From Scalindua sp964344685 (GTDB lineage: Bacteria > Planctomycetota > Brocadiia > Brocadiales > Scalinduaceae): a stretch of 64,000 bases of DNA. The stretch lies in contig CAYFOK010000001.1 in the NCBI GenBank assembly GCA_964344685.1, positions 1 through 64,000 of the forward strand, in the 5' to 3' direction. The position numbers were made by a program, and so were the translations under genes. Shown here one piece after another: positions 7,972-17,632 of the stretch; within the stretch, counting starts at the first letter, position 1; every line of letters begins with the position of its first letter. Below the pieces are notes generated by a model. The model was not told the DNA's origin. It saw nothing but the letters and a program-made list of their open reading frames with translations, and ran no database searches.

Positions 7972-9423
7972 GTGGTTAAGACTTATTTTTTTATAATTTT
8001 TTGTTTTTTTTGTCTATTCAATACCGTCTCTTTTGCAGATACTGACGTAACAATGAATGATTTAGCGTCAGAACTACGGCAATTAAAGAGTGCCTTTAAA
8101 GAGATGGAAGAAAACTATAAGATCAAGATTGAGAAGCTGGAAGCTCGACTGGAAAAACAACAACCGGAAAAGGATTACGATGAAAGGATTCAGAAGGTTG
8201 AGAATGACTACAAGGCAAGAATCCGTTCTGTGGAGGAATTGCTGGGAGAACAGAGAGCTGAAATTGAACAAGATTACGATTTAAAGATTGATACGCTTGA
8301 AGAACTACTGGACATGGAAAGATCTCGTTCGCAGCAGGAGTATACCAGGATAACACAGAGAGCGAGGTTACAGCAAAGGCCTTTCTTTTATGGTACTAAA
8401 GGTTCATTTATGAACCCCGATGTCAGTATTGTCGGAGATACATTTTATCATTTCAGCGATTCTAAATTTGGTGTGGGTGAGTTTACGGATGAAGATATGT
8501 ATTTTCGAGAGGTGGAACTGGCACTTCAGGGATATATTTATCCCGGAGTCAGGGCTGAGTTTTTTCCGGTTTGGGAGATACAGGAAAATAAGGCTGAGAT
8601 CGAAGAGGCATTTGCAAACTTCTTGACACTGCCTTTCAATTCAAACCTGCTTGTGGGAAGGCACAGGATCAGGTATGGTCTGGTAAATCCAATACATCAG
8701 CATCATAGAGATTATTCGGATGTTCCTCTGGTAGTACAGAATTTTCTGGGTGCGGAAGGGTACATTGACGAAGGTATTAATTTCTCAGTTATGGCCCCGA
8801 AAATCCCCATTCCAGTAGAGCTTGGATTTGGTATATTTGACGGTAACAAATCCCTTGCTGAGGAAGAAGGGGAAGATATCAGGACCTTCAATCTCTTTGA
8901 CAGTACACCGGTAACATTCAGGGACCACGTATTCCTTGGTAAGGTCAATACAAACTTGCTTCTCTTACCAAACCTTGATATCTCTAGCGGATATCATGTC
9001 ATGTGGGATGATAATGGCGCTGGTAATAATGCACTTCATAACGGACAATTTTCATTAAGATACAGGGTGCCTAACAGTTGGTCTAAAGTCCTCTGGCAGA
9101 ATGAAATCTACGTAGCGGATGTAGATAACCAGAAAAATACGAGCAAGGGATTCTATTCTTTTTTAAAATATACTCACAACAGATTCCTGGATTTTGGGTT
9201 TCGTTATGACTGGTCAGAGCTTGCTTTAAATGATGATGTCAGGCAGTGGGCGCTTAATCCTATGGCAACATGGCATTTGACGGAGTCAACCTATGTAAGG
9301 GCACAGTACCGATATGGTGAGATAGAAGCTACTGACCCCGGTACTAATAGGAAACATGCTAACGAGGTTTTTCTCCAGTTTGTGTGGGGGCTGGGGCCTC
9401 ATTCTCACGGTATAAAACAATAA
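7972..9423 (+). CDS. Outer-membrane porin-like protein with N-terminal coiled coil
   Basis: Probable outer-membrane channel feeding the adjacent importer. The GTG at 7972 is chosen because TAAGGAGG lies 7 bases upstream; a TTG at 7945 would put the ribosome site inside the gene. From there a signal peptide (VKTYFFIIFCFFCLFNTVSFA) leads to a long charged coiled coil (about residues 25-125, with repeated EKLEARLEK and VEELLGEQRAEIEQ patches), then a barrel of alternating strands ending in an aromatic strand (NEVFLQFVWGLG). Coiled coil plus barrel resembles phosphate-selective-porin-like and S-layer-type planctomycete porins. Substrate is unknown; the ZnuA-like gene begins about 70 bases after it. 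Confidence 0.65.
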   Translation: MVKTYFFIIFCFFCLFNTVSFADTDVTMNDLASELRQLKSAFKEMEENYKIKIEKLEARLEKQQPEKDYDERIQKVENDYKARIRSVEELLGEQRAEIEQDYDLKIDTLEELLDMERSRSQQEYTRITQRARLQQRPFFYGTKGSFMNPDVSIVGDTFYHFSDSKFGVGEFTDEDMYFREVELALQGYIYPGVRAEFFPVWEIQENKAEIEEAFANFLTLPFNSNLLVGRHRIRYGLVNPIHQHHRDYSDVPLVVQNFLGAEGYIDEGINFSVMAPKIPIPVELGFGIFDGNKSLAEEEGEDIRTFNLFDSTPVTFRDHVFLGKVNTNLLLLPNLDISSGYHVMWDDNGAGNNALHNGQFSLRYRVPNSWSKVLWQNEIYVADVDNQKNTSKGFYSFLKYTHNRFLDFGFRYDWSELALNDDVRQWALNPMATWHLTESTYVRAQYRYGEIEATDPGTNRKHANEVFLQFVWGLGPHSHGIKQ

Positions 9424-9494
9424 GGTTCCCTCTTGTACAAAATTATTTTTGTATAATATGGAAACAGTATTCTTTAATCAAAAGGAGGTTCATC

Positions 9495-10424
9495 ATGTTG
9501 AAAAATAGATTTGTACTATATTTTGTTCTGGTAATTATATTTGTCTTTCCATTTACGAAGAACGTGCATGCGGATAAAAAGCTCAAAGTTGTTGCTACCC
9601 TTGAATTTCTGGCGGATTGGGCAAAACAGATTGGACAGGATCATGTGGATGTTAGTTTTGTCCACGACAGTAGATTAGACGTACACTACTTTCAACCAAG
9701 GCCGGCTCACGTCTTAATGTGTACGAGAGCCGACATGGTTATTATTGGAGGGCTCGATTTAGATGTTTGGATGCAGGCACTTCTGGATGCTTCGAGAAAT
9801 CGTAAAATACAGTATGGCAGAGAGGGGTATGTGGATGCGTCCTTTGGGATTACAAAAGTTCTTCAAAAACCTATAGGTCGTGTTGATATGGCAATGGGGG
9901 ATGTACATCCCTTTGGCAACCCCCATTATTACAATAATATGGATAATGTCGGTATAGTCCTTGAAAATATCGTTACAGGACTTTCGAAAAACGATCCTGA
10001 AAACGCGGATGTTTATCGAGAGAATAAGGAGAAGTATTGGCAGGAGGTTCAGGCTGCTTTCAAGAGGAGCAAGGAATTAATGAGGCCTTTCAGAGGTACA
10101 AAGGTAGTTACTTACCATCAGAGCTGGGAATATTTTGCAGAAGAGTTTGGATTAGAGATTCTGGATTATGTTGAGCCCAAACCGGGTCTTCCCGCTACAC
10201 CTAAACATACCAAGGAGTTGATAGAGATCATCAATCAGCATCAGGTAAAGATAATTTTGAAGGAGCCATATTATCCGAAGAGACCTGTAAAAAAATTGAT
10301 GAAAAAAACGGGAGTAAAGGTGGTAGAGTTGGTAAATTATCCAGGTGGACGTAAAAAGGCTCGTACCTATCTGCAAAATCTTGAAGCAAATATTAATGAT
10401 CTGGTTCAGGCAATTGGAGGTTAA
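9495..10424 (+). CDS. Metal ABC transporter substrate-binding protein, ZnuA/TroA family
   Basis: Periplasmic receptor for a divalent metal such as Zn or Mn. The ATG at 9495 is preferred over an earlier frame start because AAAGGAGG lies 6 bases upstream and a signal peptide ending near NVHA follows at once. The fold markers are present: KLKVVATLEFLADWAKQIG, the metal-ligand region DVHYFQPRPAHVL (about 55-68), a helix with GDVHPFGNPHY (about 130-140), the C-domain TYHQSWEYFAEEFG and the late acidic strand. The usual His-rich loop of high-affinity ZnuA is absent, so the metal cannot be named. The ATPase and permease genes follow. Confidence 0.85.
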   Translation: MLKNRFVLYFVLVIIFVFPFTKNVHADKKLKVVATLEFLADWAKQIGQDHVDVSFVHDSRLDVHYFQPRPAHVLMCTRADMVIIGGLDLDVWMQALLDASRNRKIQYGREGYVDASFGITKVLQKPIGRVDMAMGDVHPFGNPHYYNNMDNVGIVLENIVTGLSKNDPENADVYRENKEKYWQEVQAAFKRSKELMRPFRGTKVVTYHQSWEYFAEEFGLEILDYVEPKPGLPATPKHTKELIEIINQHQVKIILKEPYYPKRPVKKLMKKTGVKVVELVNYPGGRKKARTYLQNLEANINDLVQAIGG

Positions 10425-10698
10425 CTGCAATGTAGCTTTATTGTTTTGGGAATTTCCATTTTAAGCGTTTTATTGTAGAGGGTAAACGAACCTTTCTGTT
10501 CAACAGGCAAGTGTTTATCCCTACATAACCTTTTTTGGAAGAATGGTTTATAAAAAACAAGCATGTTTCATAATTTGGATTATCGAGTTGAATTTTGTGC
10601 TAAAATTCACTAAATTAACACATTTGCTGAGCGAGTATATTCCTGAAAGATCATCATATTAGACATGATACAATAAAATTAATATTCACATTTTATTC

Positions 10699-11505
10699 GT
10701 GGTTCAAATGGGAAAAAAACAGAAAGAAGAGAATAGTTTTAAAACATTAAACCAGTCTTTGATAAATTTTAAAGACGTATATCTCGGTTATGGGAAAAAG
10801 TGTATCCTGGAAAACCTGAATTTTGATATTCACTCTAATGACTTTCTCGGGATTATTGGACCAAACGGGTCCGGTAAAACAACGCTGCTGAGAGGCATTC
10901 TCGGTCTTATAAAACCGGTATCAGGTACCATTACATTTAACACTGATCAAATTAAATTTGGTTATGTCATACAACGTCAGTTTGTAGATGAAGTATTTCC
11001 ACTGACAGCACGAGAGATTGTTTCCATGGGGAGATACAGAAACGTCAAGTTGGGAGGGAGACTGAATAAGGTGGATTGGGAGTATGTTAATCATGCATTA
11101 GAGATCGCAGGGGTCAATTCTATTGCTCATCAAACATACCGCAGCCTTTCCGGTGGGCAGAAGCAGCGTGTCCTTATCGCTCGTGCACTAGCAAGTGGGG
11201 CTAATATTTTAATACTGGATGAGCCTACTAACGATATGGATATTAAGGGTGAAACTCAGATCATGGAATTAATAAGAAAAATTCACTCTGAGCAAAATGT
11301 AACCGTAGTAATTGTCAGTCATCTTTTACACAATATTATCAACTATGTGAAAAAACTTGCTTTTATTACAAAGGGTAAGTTTTATATTCATCCAATTCAT
11401 GAGGCAATGAAAGACAAATATCTTTCAGAAGTTTTTGACAGTCATGTGAAGGTGGGTGAGGTATCAGGAAAAAAGGTAGTTATCTCTAATGGATTTGCTG
11501 ATTGA
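10699..11505 (+). CDS. Metal ABC transporter ATP-binding protein, ZnuC/MntB family
   Basis: Cytoplasmic ATPase that powers the metal importer. It shows Walker A (GPNGSGKTTLL, about residues 53-63), a Q-loop (YVIQRQ), the signature LSGGQKQRVLIARAL (about 150-165), Walker B (ILILDEPTND) and the switch His (IVSHLL). Length and the C-terminal extension are usual for this family. The start may be the GTG at 10699 or the ATG three codons later at 10708; neither has a clear ribosome site. The gap of 274 bases to the receptor gene shows no terminator. It overlaps the permease gene by 17 bases, so the two are co-translated. Confidence 0.87.
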   Translation: MVQMGKKQKEENSFKTLNQSLINFKDVYLGYGKKCILENLNFDIHSNDFLGIIGPNGSGKTTLLRGILGLIKPVSGTITFNTDQIKFGYVIQRQFVDEVFPLTAREIVSMGRYRNVKLGGRLNKVDWEYVNHALEIAGVNSIAHQTYRSLSGGQKQRVLIARALASGANILILDEPTNDMDIKGETQIMELIRKIHSEQNVTVVIVSHLLHNIINYVKKLAFITKGKFYIHPIHEAMKDKYLSEVFDSHVKVGEVSGKKVVISNGFAD

Positions 11506-12322
11506 AATTTTTAGTGAACGATTTATCCAGGTAGGATTAGCCGCAAGTGTTATTTTGGGTGGTATATGCGCATACCTCGGGGTATTCCTGATCTTGAAAA
11601 GGATTGTTTTCGTAGGCGCTGCTCTTTCACAGATGGCAGCAGTTGGTGTAGTAATAGGGCATATGATTGGACATAAAATAGGCCTTAATTTTGAAGCATT
11701 GGCATTTCTTTTTTCAATACTGGGAGTACTGTTTTTCTGGCTTCCTGTTTCTGGCGGTTCTATCACAAGAGAGAGTCTTATTGGATATTCCTACATCTTT
11801 GCTTCTGCCCTTGCTATCCTTATTATTGCGAAAGACCCGCTTGCTGAAGTAGAAAATCTGGACCTCTTTTCAGGAAATATTCTGTTTGTAAGCGATTTTG
11901 ATCTGCTGTTAATATCTATTATTTCAGGGATAATTTTTATCGTTCACATGATATTCCGCAAAGAGTTCATCTTTGTCTCCTTTGATCATACAACTGCACA
12001 GACTTTAAAGATTCCCGCACGTTTCTATGATTTTCTCATCTATTTTACATTGGGTATTGCTATTTCAGTAGGTATTCGTTCTGCAGGCATGCTCTTTATC
12101 TTCTCATCTCTTGTTATTCCTGCAATGACTGGTTTGAGTCTCTTTCAAAGGTTGAAGTGGATTTTTCTTGCGTCTGTCTTATCTATATGGCTTTCATCTA
12201 TTATTGGTATAGTAGTTTCATATTGGTTTGATTTCCCAACCGGACCAGCCATTTCTGTTACCAATGCATTAATTCTTCTTATCTGTTTACTTGTTAAACG
12301 ATTCCTTTTCAGGAGCACCTGA
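11489..12322 (+). CDS. Metal ABC transporter permease, ZnuB family
   Basis: Integral inner-membrane channel of the importer, 277 residues with about eight hydrophobic helices. The N-terminal LIEIFSERFIQVGLAASVILGGICAYLGVFLILKR-type start, the GAALSQMAAVGVV helix and the late GIRSAGMLFIFSSLVIPAMTG segment are typical of the ZnuB/MntC group. It overlaps the ATPase gene and closes the receptor-ATPase-permease set that began at 9495. The preceding Cys/His-rich proteins and porin point to one metal-uptake locus. Confidence 0.87.
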   Translation: MDLLIEIFSERFIQVGLAASVILGGICAYLGVFLILKRIVFVGAALSQMAAVGVVIGHMIGHKIGLNFEALAFLFSILGVLFFWLPVSGGSITRESLIGYSYIFASALAILIIAKDPLAEVENLDLFSGNILFVSDFDLLLISIISGIIFIVHMIFRKEFIFVSFDHTTAQTLKIPARFYDFLIYFTLGIAISVGIRSAGMLFIFSSLVIPAMTGLSLFQRLKWIFLASVLSIWLSSIIGIVVSYWFDFPTGPAISVTNALILLICLLVKRFLFRST

Positions 12323-12566
12323 TACTGTATAGTTAAAATGTTTTGTAAAATGATATGACTTTTCAATAAATGTTTACAGATATTATAAAAAAATTAGCAA
12401 ACTTTATTTTAGTTGTCAAATTTTTCTAAAATGAGGGGAGGGGAATTTCTTATATAGCTTTATACCGAAATTATTCTGATCATATTTCTTGTTGTTTTAA
12501 CATGTTTAAATCTTTGAGACATTTCGGGATGTTAATAAAGTACTTTCTTTATTGGTAACTGCATGT

Positions 12567-13010
12567 TTATCTGCCAGCCAATTTAGCTGCCTCTTCTATC
12601 CAATGGGCCAGGGCTTCCTCGTTGATATATTTGTAAGCTTTAAACCAATTTGCTGGTATTTTTGATGGAATATCACCTGCAGGTCCGGTTTCACCATTTT
12701 TATCCTTCAGGTGATGGATTTGTACTGCAACCAGACCATTACCTCTTGCTAAAGACTGGTCAATTTCATAATCAAGATATTTTCTGTCTTTTGTTCCATC
12801 GGTAACGCACACTACAGTGACCACTGTATCTTGTAAGGCTTCATCAATCAGCTTATGGACTTCCTGGTTACCTATTTTTTTTGCTTCTTCCCATAATGAT
12901 GCATCTTCAAACCCTGCCGCAGACGTACATCTGACATTTTTCATATTTCTTATCTGGTTGACCTTCCATACATATTTGTAATCAAAACTAAAGAATGTTT
13001 TAAATGCCAT
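12567..13010 (-). CDS. ThsB-like TIR-fold protein (DUF1863)
   Basis: Small protein of 147 residues matching the TIR-like family that includes the Thoeris sensor ThsB. Visible markers are the first strand KTFFSFDYKYVWKVNQIRN, the AGFEDASLWEEAKKIG helix, TVVTVVCVTDGTKDRKYLDYEI with the usual charged residues, and RGNGLVAVQIHHLKDKNGETG. In Thoeris, ThsB makes a cyclic ADP-ribose isomer that activates ThsA. No ThsA (NADase with SLOG) gene is nearby: the flanks are a metal permease and a sensor kinase, so this is an orphan, perhaps a stand-alone defence or signalling protein. A well-placed GGAGGG lies just upstream of the ATG. Confidence 0.8.
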   Translation of the reverse strand: MAFKTFFSFDYKYVWKVNQIRNMKNVRCTSAAGFEDASLWEEAKKIGNQEVHKLIDEALQDTVVTVVCVTDGTKDRKYLDYEIDQSLARGNGLVAVQIHHLKDKNGETGPAGDIPSKIPANWFKAYKYINEEALAHWIEEAAKLAGR

Positions 13011-13075
13011 TTCAACCCTCCTTTTTCATATATTTTTAATCAATAAAAGAGAAGAAATACTTTGCATTGACTAGA

Positions 13076-16000
13076 TTATGTAATCAGCTTTATGTCGTGA
13101 TTGCGTACATGGTCTAGTAAATCTTTTTTAATAGTAAGGCTAATCGTATTCATGTTTAATAGTTTGTTCTTGTATTGTATATTCATTTTGTTCAGGCGTT
13201 CCAGAAACTCACTGTGTGCCTTTACGTGGTCAGAGTCAATTATTATATTGTTTGTTTCAGCCCATTTTTCCTCGTAATCAAAATGACTCGAAATCGTATT
13301 TCTAAATAGTTCAAACTTTTCTTCCTTAATATCCTGACTCAAGCCATCTTCTGAGAGCTTTGAAAGTAGTGAATCCATTTCTGCATGCTGAGTGTCAATT
13401 TCCGGAATTCCTATGTCATAAGAAGAATATTTACTGAGAACTTTATTTATGTTAAGTGCTAATTCCTCGAAATCAATAGGTTTTTTGACTAAAAAGTCTA
13501 CTTTCAGCGCCTCCTGCTTTTCAGTTCTGTATGGCTTATCCCATCCCGTAATAATTCCAATTTTTGGCTTCCTTTTAAGCGAACCAACAGCTTTAATGAT
13601 ATCGTATCCGGTTACCTCCGGCATGACCAGATCAGACAGGACAAGGTCAAAACTTTCAGTTTCTAACAGTTTTATTGCCGTGGCACCACGGTTAACACTC
13701 TTAACATTATGACCGTCTTCCAAAAAGTACTCACTTAAGAGTTCACATATTCGCTGTTCATCATCTACTATCAGAATTCGTAAGCCTTTCTTTGTTATAT
13801 CCTGTTCCGGTTCTAAAGTTGACTCTTGAATGATAACTCCCTCGGTCAGTGGAAGGCTGACGGTAAATGTACTGCCATAACCCTCCTTACTTTCAACATT
13901 GATTTTACCACTATGTCTGGTAATTATGCCATAAACCGTACTCATTCCCAATCCGGTCCCTACTCCGGTCTTAGTGGTGAAAAAAGGATCAAAAATATTT
14001 TCTATTACATTATCCGGTATGCCAGCACCAGTGTCAGAGATACTTACAAATGCGGTATTATCTTTCCCCCATGTACGAAAGGAGAGAGAACCCCCTTCAG
14101 GCATTGCATCCAGTGCATTATTTATAATGTTTACCAATACCTCTCTCAATTCTGATTCTTTGCCATTTACACATAATATCTCCCGGAAACTATCGTTATC
14201 TATTTTGTAATGTATTCCATTGGCATTGGCAATATTTTGCCATCTTGGCATGGTAAATTCAATCGCCTGTTCAACCAACACCCTTAGATCTGTCGGAACT
14301 AAATCAGTGCTGTCCATTTCTACATTAGTAAATTCCTGCATCCTGCGTACAATTTCAACACCATCGTTGGATGCTTTAAGAATGGTATCAACTCTTTTCT
14401 CTAATTTCTTATCATCACTACATGTTTTCTTTATCTGCAGTGCAAAGCCTTTTACAATTGCAAGGATATTATTAAACTCATGGGCAACGCCAGAGGTAAT
14501 TACACCTATTGATTTCATCTTTTCTGAATGCAGGAGTGCACCCTCGATCTTTTTGCGTTCCGTCAAATCTCTGACAATCCCTATAAAGGCGAGTTGTTCA
14601 TTTTCTGTTTTATAGGAGGATACTGACAATTCAATTGGAATTTTAATTCCTGTCTTCGTTATACCTGAAGCTTCTATTGGTTCATCAATAGTTGTTGCCT
14701 GGGCAGAAGTTATAAACCGATTGAATCCCTCTTGATAATCCGTTTCATACCCCTTTGGAACAATGGTCATTATTGATTGCCCTATAATTTCACTTGTTGA
14801 ATATCCAAAGATTTTCTCTGCTGATTTATTCCAGACAAAAATTATTCCCTTCTCATTGATACAGATAATAGCATCCTGTGCCGCTTCTATGAGTTGACGA
14901 TAATTTTCTTCAGATTTTCTTAGTAACTTTTCAGCGTGCTTACGTTCAGCAATTTCATTAGTAAGCCCCTCTGCCATTGTGTTAAAGTTGGAGGTCAGAA
15001 GACCAATTTCATCACCTAATTCTACATCCGCTTTCAGAGAGTAATCACCTGCTGCAATTTTCTGTGAAACCATTGTCAGGTTCTGAATCGGGTTCAGTAT
15101 ACGTCTCCTTGACCATCTGATAAAAAGAAGAAAAACCAGGAGAATAAATGCAAAGATCAATAAGTTGATCTGCAGACTCCTTCTTGCGTTTGTTCTCATC
15201 TTTGCCATATAAGCTCGTGTCTCTGCATTGGCAATCTTTGAGATGGCAAATGCGGTATTAATCGCCTTTGTTGCTGCTGCAAACCAGTCTGAAGCACTTA
15301 CTGGGTAATCAACACCATTAATTTGTTTCATGATTATCCAGTATTTGCCGGTATCAGTTTTAAATTCAGGAAAGAGCGGTTCATAAACAATTACTTTTCC
15401 GGAAACTAAACGTGAACTTCCTTTTTTACCTGACAAAATCTGTTCTGCTGCTTCCGGGTAATCCTGTCTTATATTCTGGTGTGACCCGCTGAGTGACTCT
15501 ACCATTCCTCCCACTTTCGTGTTATCTGGATAACGGAGATAAAATCCATTTTGATCGGTTAGAATGAAGTCCTCTTTTATCTTATCATCTACTGCTTTAG
15601 GCAAAATAAACGGATTGTCTGCACCTGTAATTACTTTGAAAACGACTATGCCGGCCTGCTTTCCATCCACGAACACCGGTGTTGCAAAACGAATAACATG
15701 ATCATAACGAGTTTCAGCCTTTACGTTCTCAAAGTTAAGCTCAACCGGAGATATGTATATACTTCCCGGAGTCATATTTATGGTTTCCTTGAAATAATGA
15801 TCTGTGCTTCTGTCATTTAATAGTGGGAAAGGGGTTACATGTGTAATATTGTCACTAAAGTTAACGCTTACATGCTCATGCCCGAACCTGTCTATAAACT
15901 GGATCTGGTTATAGATTTTATGCACTTGAGAAAAAAAATCAAAAAGTTTCGTGACAACATTTTGTTGTTCAGATATTTGAATATCGTTACCTGAGTTCAC

Positions 16001-16954
16001 ACTTCTGGCTAATTCGGTTACATTGATATGCCTGCCTACGCTCAATAAATCTTTGTATATTCCGGAGAAATAATTACTCACATCCATTTTTATCTTTCTT
16101 ATTTGGGCAAAGGAGGCCGATACTTCATTTTCTTCTTTTCTACTTGCGTTAAAAATATCTTCCCTTAAAAGCTCAAATGATTGCAGGAACTCTTCCTCAA
16201 ATTCCAGTAAAGCCTGCTTCATCAGATCTGAAGTAGAAAGTAAATTTTTTAACTGTAGAATCTGGTCAAGGGGATGTTCTAATACTGTTCGGTAGCGTTT
16301 AATCTCTTCATAGACCTCATTGGAAATGGGCTTTCCTGATGCAATAGTATTACCAATAAGAGCACGTTCCAATCCGGCAAATTCACATAGTTTAGCAATA
16401 TTAGGACCAAGGATATTGTTCATATAGATTATCCTTTCGTCCATTTTTTCTGATGAAAAGGTGACATTGCGTAGATCAAACTCATTATTAATGTTAAGGG
16501 TTGCAATATGGAGCCACTCTTTTGAGGAGATGTCATTACTGGCTATTTTTGGGCGGGCAGAAAGGAGCGTCTGATATCCTTGACGCCATATGCTTAATTC
16601 CTTTCTGAGTATTTTGCTATCTTCTGATTTTATCAGTTCTTTTATCTGTTTTTCTGCCTGAAAAGCTTCTAAATCTCCTTTTTTACCCATTTTAAGGAAA
16701 TTTGAGAAGAGGGGAGACGAATTGCCTTTTCCACTTCCAAGAATAGTAGCCCCATACCCACGTTCAATGGCATGCCATTCCGCTGCAGTATTCAGATGTT
16801 CTATAATCTCATTTTTTGCTGTATATTCATCTGAAAGCGTTCTCGATTCAAGCGACCTTATAATCGATTTGCCAACCAGTACAACCAGGATACAAAATAG
16901 AATTGACGAAGCAACTATCAATTGAAATTTCAGGGTCCTCTTTCCTGGAATCAT
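13076..16954 (-). CDS. Hybrid sensor histidine kinase with nitrate-sensor-like, Cache, HAMP, PAS, receiver and C-terminal hemerythrin domains
   Basis: Large membrane sensor of 1292 residues. In order: a first membrane helix (about 8-28); an extracytoplasmic helical region (about 35-290) with the AAEWHAIERGYG pattern of NIT nitrate/nitrite-type sensors; a Cache-like domain (about 330-450, IQFIDRFGHEH, PVFVDGKQAGIVVFKV); a second membrane helix (about 597-617); HAMP; PAS (about 680-800); kinase H-box GVAHEFNNIL (His at about 820) and ATP-binding domain (NNALDAM, DTGAGIP, GTGLGMSTV); a receiver (about 1055-1170, DLVLSDLVMPE); and a bacteriohemerythrin domain (about 1185-1275) with the iron-ligand pattern IDTQHAEMD, HFDYEEKW and HVKAHSEFL. 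The last domain could sense O2 or NO. A lone receiver gene lies upstream on the same strand. Confidence 0.85.
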   Translation of the reverse strand: MIPGKRTLKFQLIVASSILFCILVVLVGKSIIRSLESRTLSDEYTAKNEIIEHLNTAAEWHAIERGYGATILGSGKGNSSPLFSNFLKMGKKGDLEAFQAEKQIKELIKSEDSKILRKELSIWRQGYQTLLSARPKIASNDISSKEWLHIATLNINNEFDLRNVTFSSEKMDERIIYMNNILGPNIAKLCEFAGLERALIGNTIASGKPISNEVYEEIKRYRTVLEHPLDQILQLKNLLSTSDLMKQALLEFEEEFLQSFELLREDIFNASRKEENEVSASFAQIRKIKMDVSNYFSGIYKDLLSVGRHINVTELARSVNSGNDIQISEQQNVVTKLFDFFSQVHKIYNQIQFIDRFGHEHVSVNFSDNITHVTPFPLLNDRSTDHYFKETINMTPGSIYISPVELNFENVKAETRYDHVIRFATPVFVDGKQAGIVVFKVITGADNPFILPKAVDDKIKEDFILTDQNGFYLRYPDNTKVGGMVESLSGSHQNIRQDYPEAAEQILSGKKGSSRLVSGKVIVYEPLFPEFKTDTGKYWIIMKQINGVDYPVSASDWFAAATKAINTAFAISKIANAETRAYMAKMRTNARRSLQINLLIFAFILLVFLLFIRWSRRRILNPIQNLTMVSQKIAAGDYSLKADVELGDEIGLLTSNFNTMAEGLTNEIAERKHAEKLLRKSEENYRQLIEAAQDAIICINEKGIIFVWNKSAEKIFGYSTSEIIGQSIMTIVPKGYETDYQEGFNRFITSAQATTIDEPIEASGITKTGIKIPIELSVSSYKTENEQLAFIGIVRDLTERKKIEGALLHSEKMKSIGVITSGVAHEFNNILAIVKGFALQIKKTCSDDKKLEKRVDTILKASNDGVEIVRRMQEFTNVEMDSTDLVPTDLRVLVEQAIEFTMPRWQNIANANGIHYKIDNDSFREILCVNGKESELREVLVNIINNALDAMPEGGSLSFRTWGKDNTAFVSISDTGAGIPDNVIENIFDPFFTTKTGVGTGLGMSTVYGIITRHSGKINVESKEGYGSTFTVSLPLTEGVIIQESTLEPEQDITKKGLRILIVDDEQRICELLSEYFLEDGHNVKSVNRGATAIKLLETESFDLVLSDLVMPEVTGYDIIKAVGSLKRKPKIGIITGWDKPYRTEKQEALKVDFLVKKPIDFEELALNINKVLSKYSSYDIGIPEIDTQHAEMDSLLSKLSEDGLSQDIKEEKFELFRNTISSHFDYEEKWAETNNIIIDSDHVKAHSEFLERLNKMNIQYKNKLLNMNTISLTIKKDLLDHVRNHDIKLIT

Positions 16955-17110
16955 TGTCCTGTTTTGTCTCCAATCCCTAGGTATGTGTTTCTGTCTCTTG
17001 CCACATCATGATAAAGGAATGCAATTCTTGAGTCTGCGGTCAGGCATTAATATTCTTACAAAGAGGAAAGCCTAAATAATCTCCGAAATTGCCGATCCTA
17101 TACTGACTTA

Positions 17111-17482
17111 TTAACCTATTCTTTTATCAATTTCTTCAATTAATTTCTCACTGACTTCTGTCTTATTAATAAATGTGAGGCTTTTATCCATATCCTTAAG
17201 GATAGTATAAGCTTTTTCAGGATAGCCGCTGACTACAATAATCGGTATATCAATGTACTCAGGCATATTTCTTACAAGGCGGAAAAAAGTATCACCGGCC
17301 ATCAGATCTAATAACATATCCAGGATGATTAAATCCGGCTTGCCTTCTTCTAATCTTTCCATGGCCTCCTCTCCATCATAAGTACTGGTCACTTTGTAAT
17401 CTGTATCTTCCAGCAGCTCTGTATAAAGGTCGTGGAAAGATTGGTCATCTTCTATAATCATTATTTTCTTGCTCAATTGCAT
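17111..17482 (-). CDS. Single-domain response regulator receiver
   Basis: CheY-like protein of 123 residues with acidic pocket (IIEDDQSF), phospho-acceptor Asp in DLIILDMLLD at about 55, the conserved Ser of IIVVSGYP at about 85 and the Lys in TFINKTE near 107. There is no output domain, so it acts by protein contact or phosphotransfer. It lies upstream of the hybrid kinase and downstream of the NarL-like regulator on the same strand, so it may belong to either signalling set. Confidence 0.85.
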   Translation of the reverse strand: MQLSKKIMIIEDDQSFHDLYTELLEDTDYKVTSTYDGEEAMERLEEGKPDLIILDMLLDLMAGDTFFRLVRNMPEYIDIPIIVVSGYPEKAYTILKDMDKSLTFINKTEVSEKLIEEIDKRIG

Positions 17483-17632
17483 TCTCCTTTATTACAAGAA
17501 CTAGATATTTCCATATAATAGATAATATCCATTTCTTTCATCTTGCGCAATAGGGGAATACCTGAATGTGCTCTTCGAATTACCTGAATAGTTTTAGAAA
17601 TAAAACGAATGAAAGCTAAGATATAGGCTTTT

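Noticed and set aside
12567..16954. Complete Thoeris system
   Set aside because: Only a ThsB-like gene is present; the neighbour is a sensor kinase and no SLOG/NADase ThsA gene is seen.
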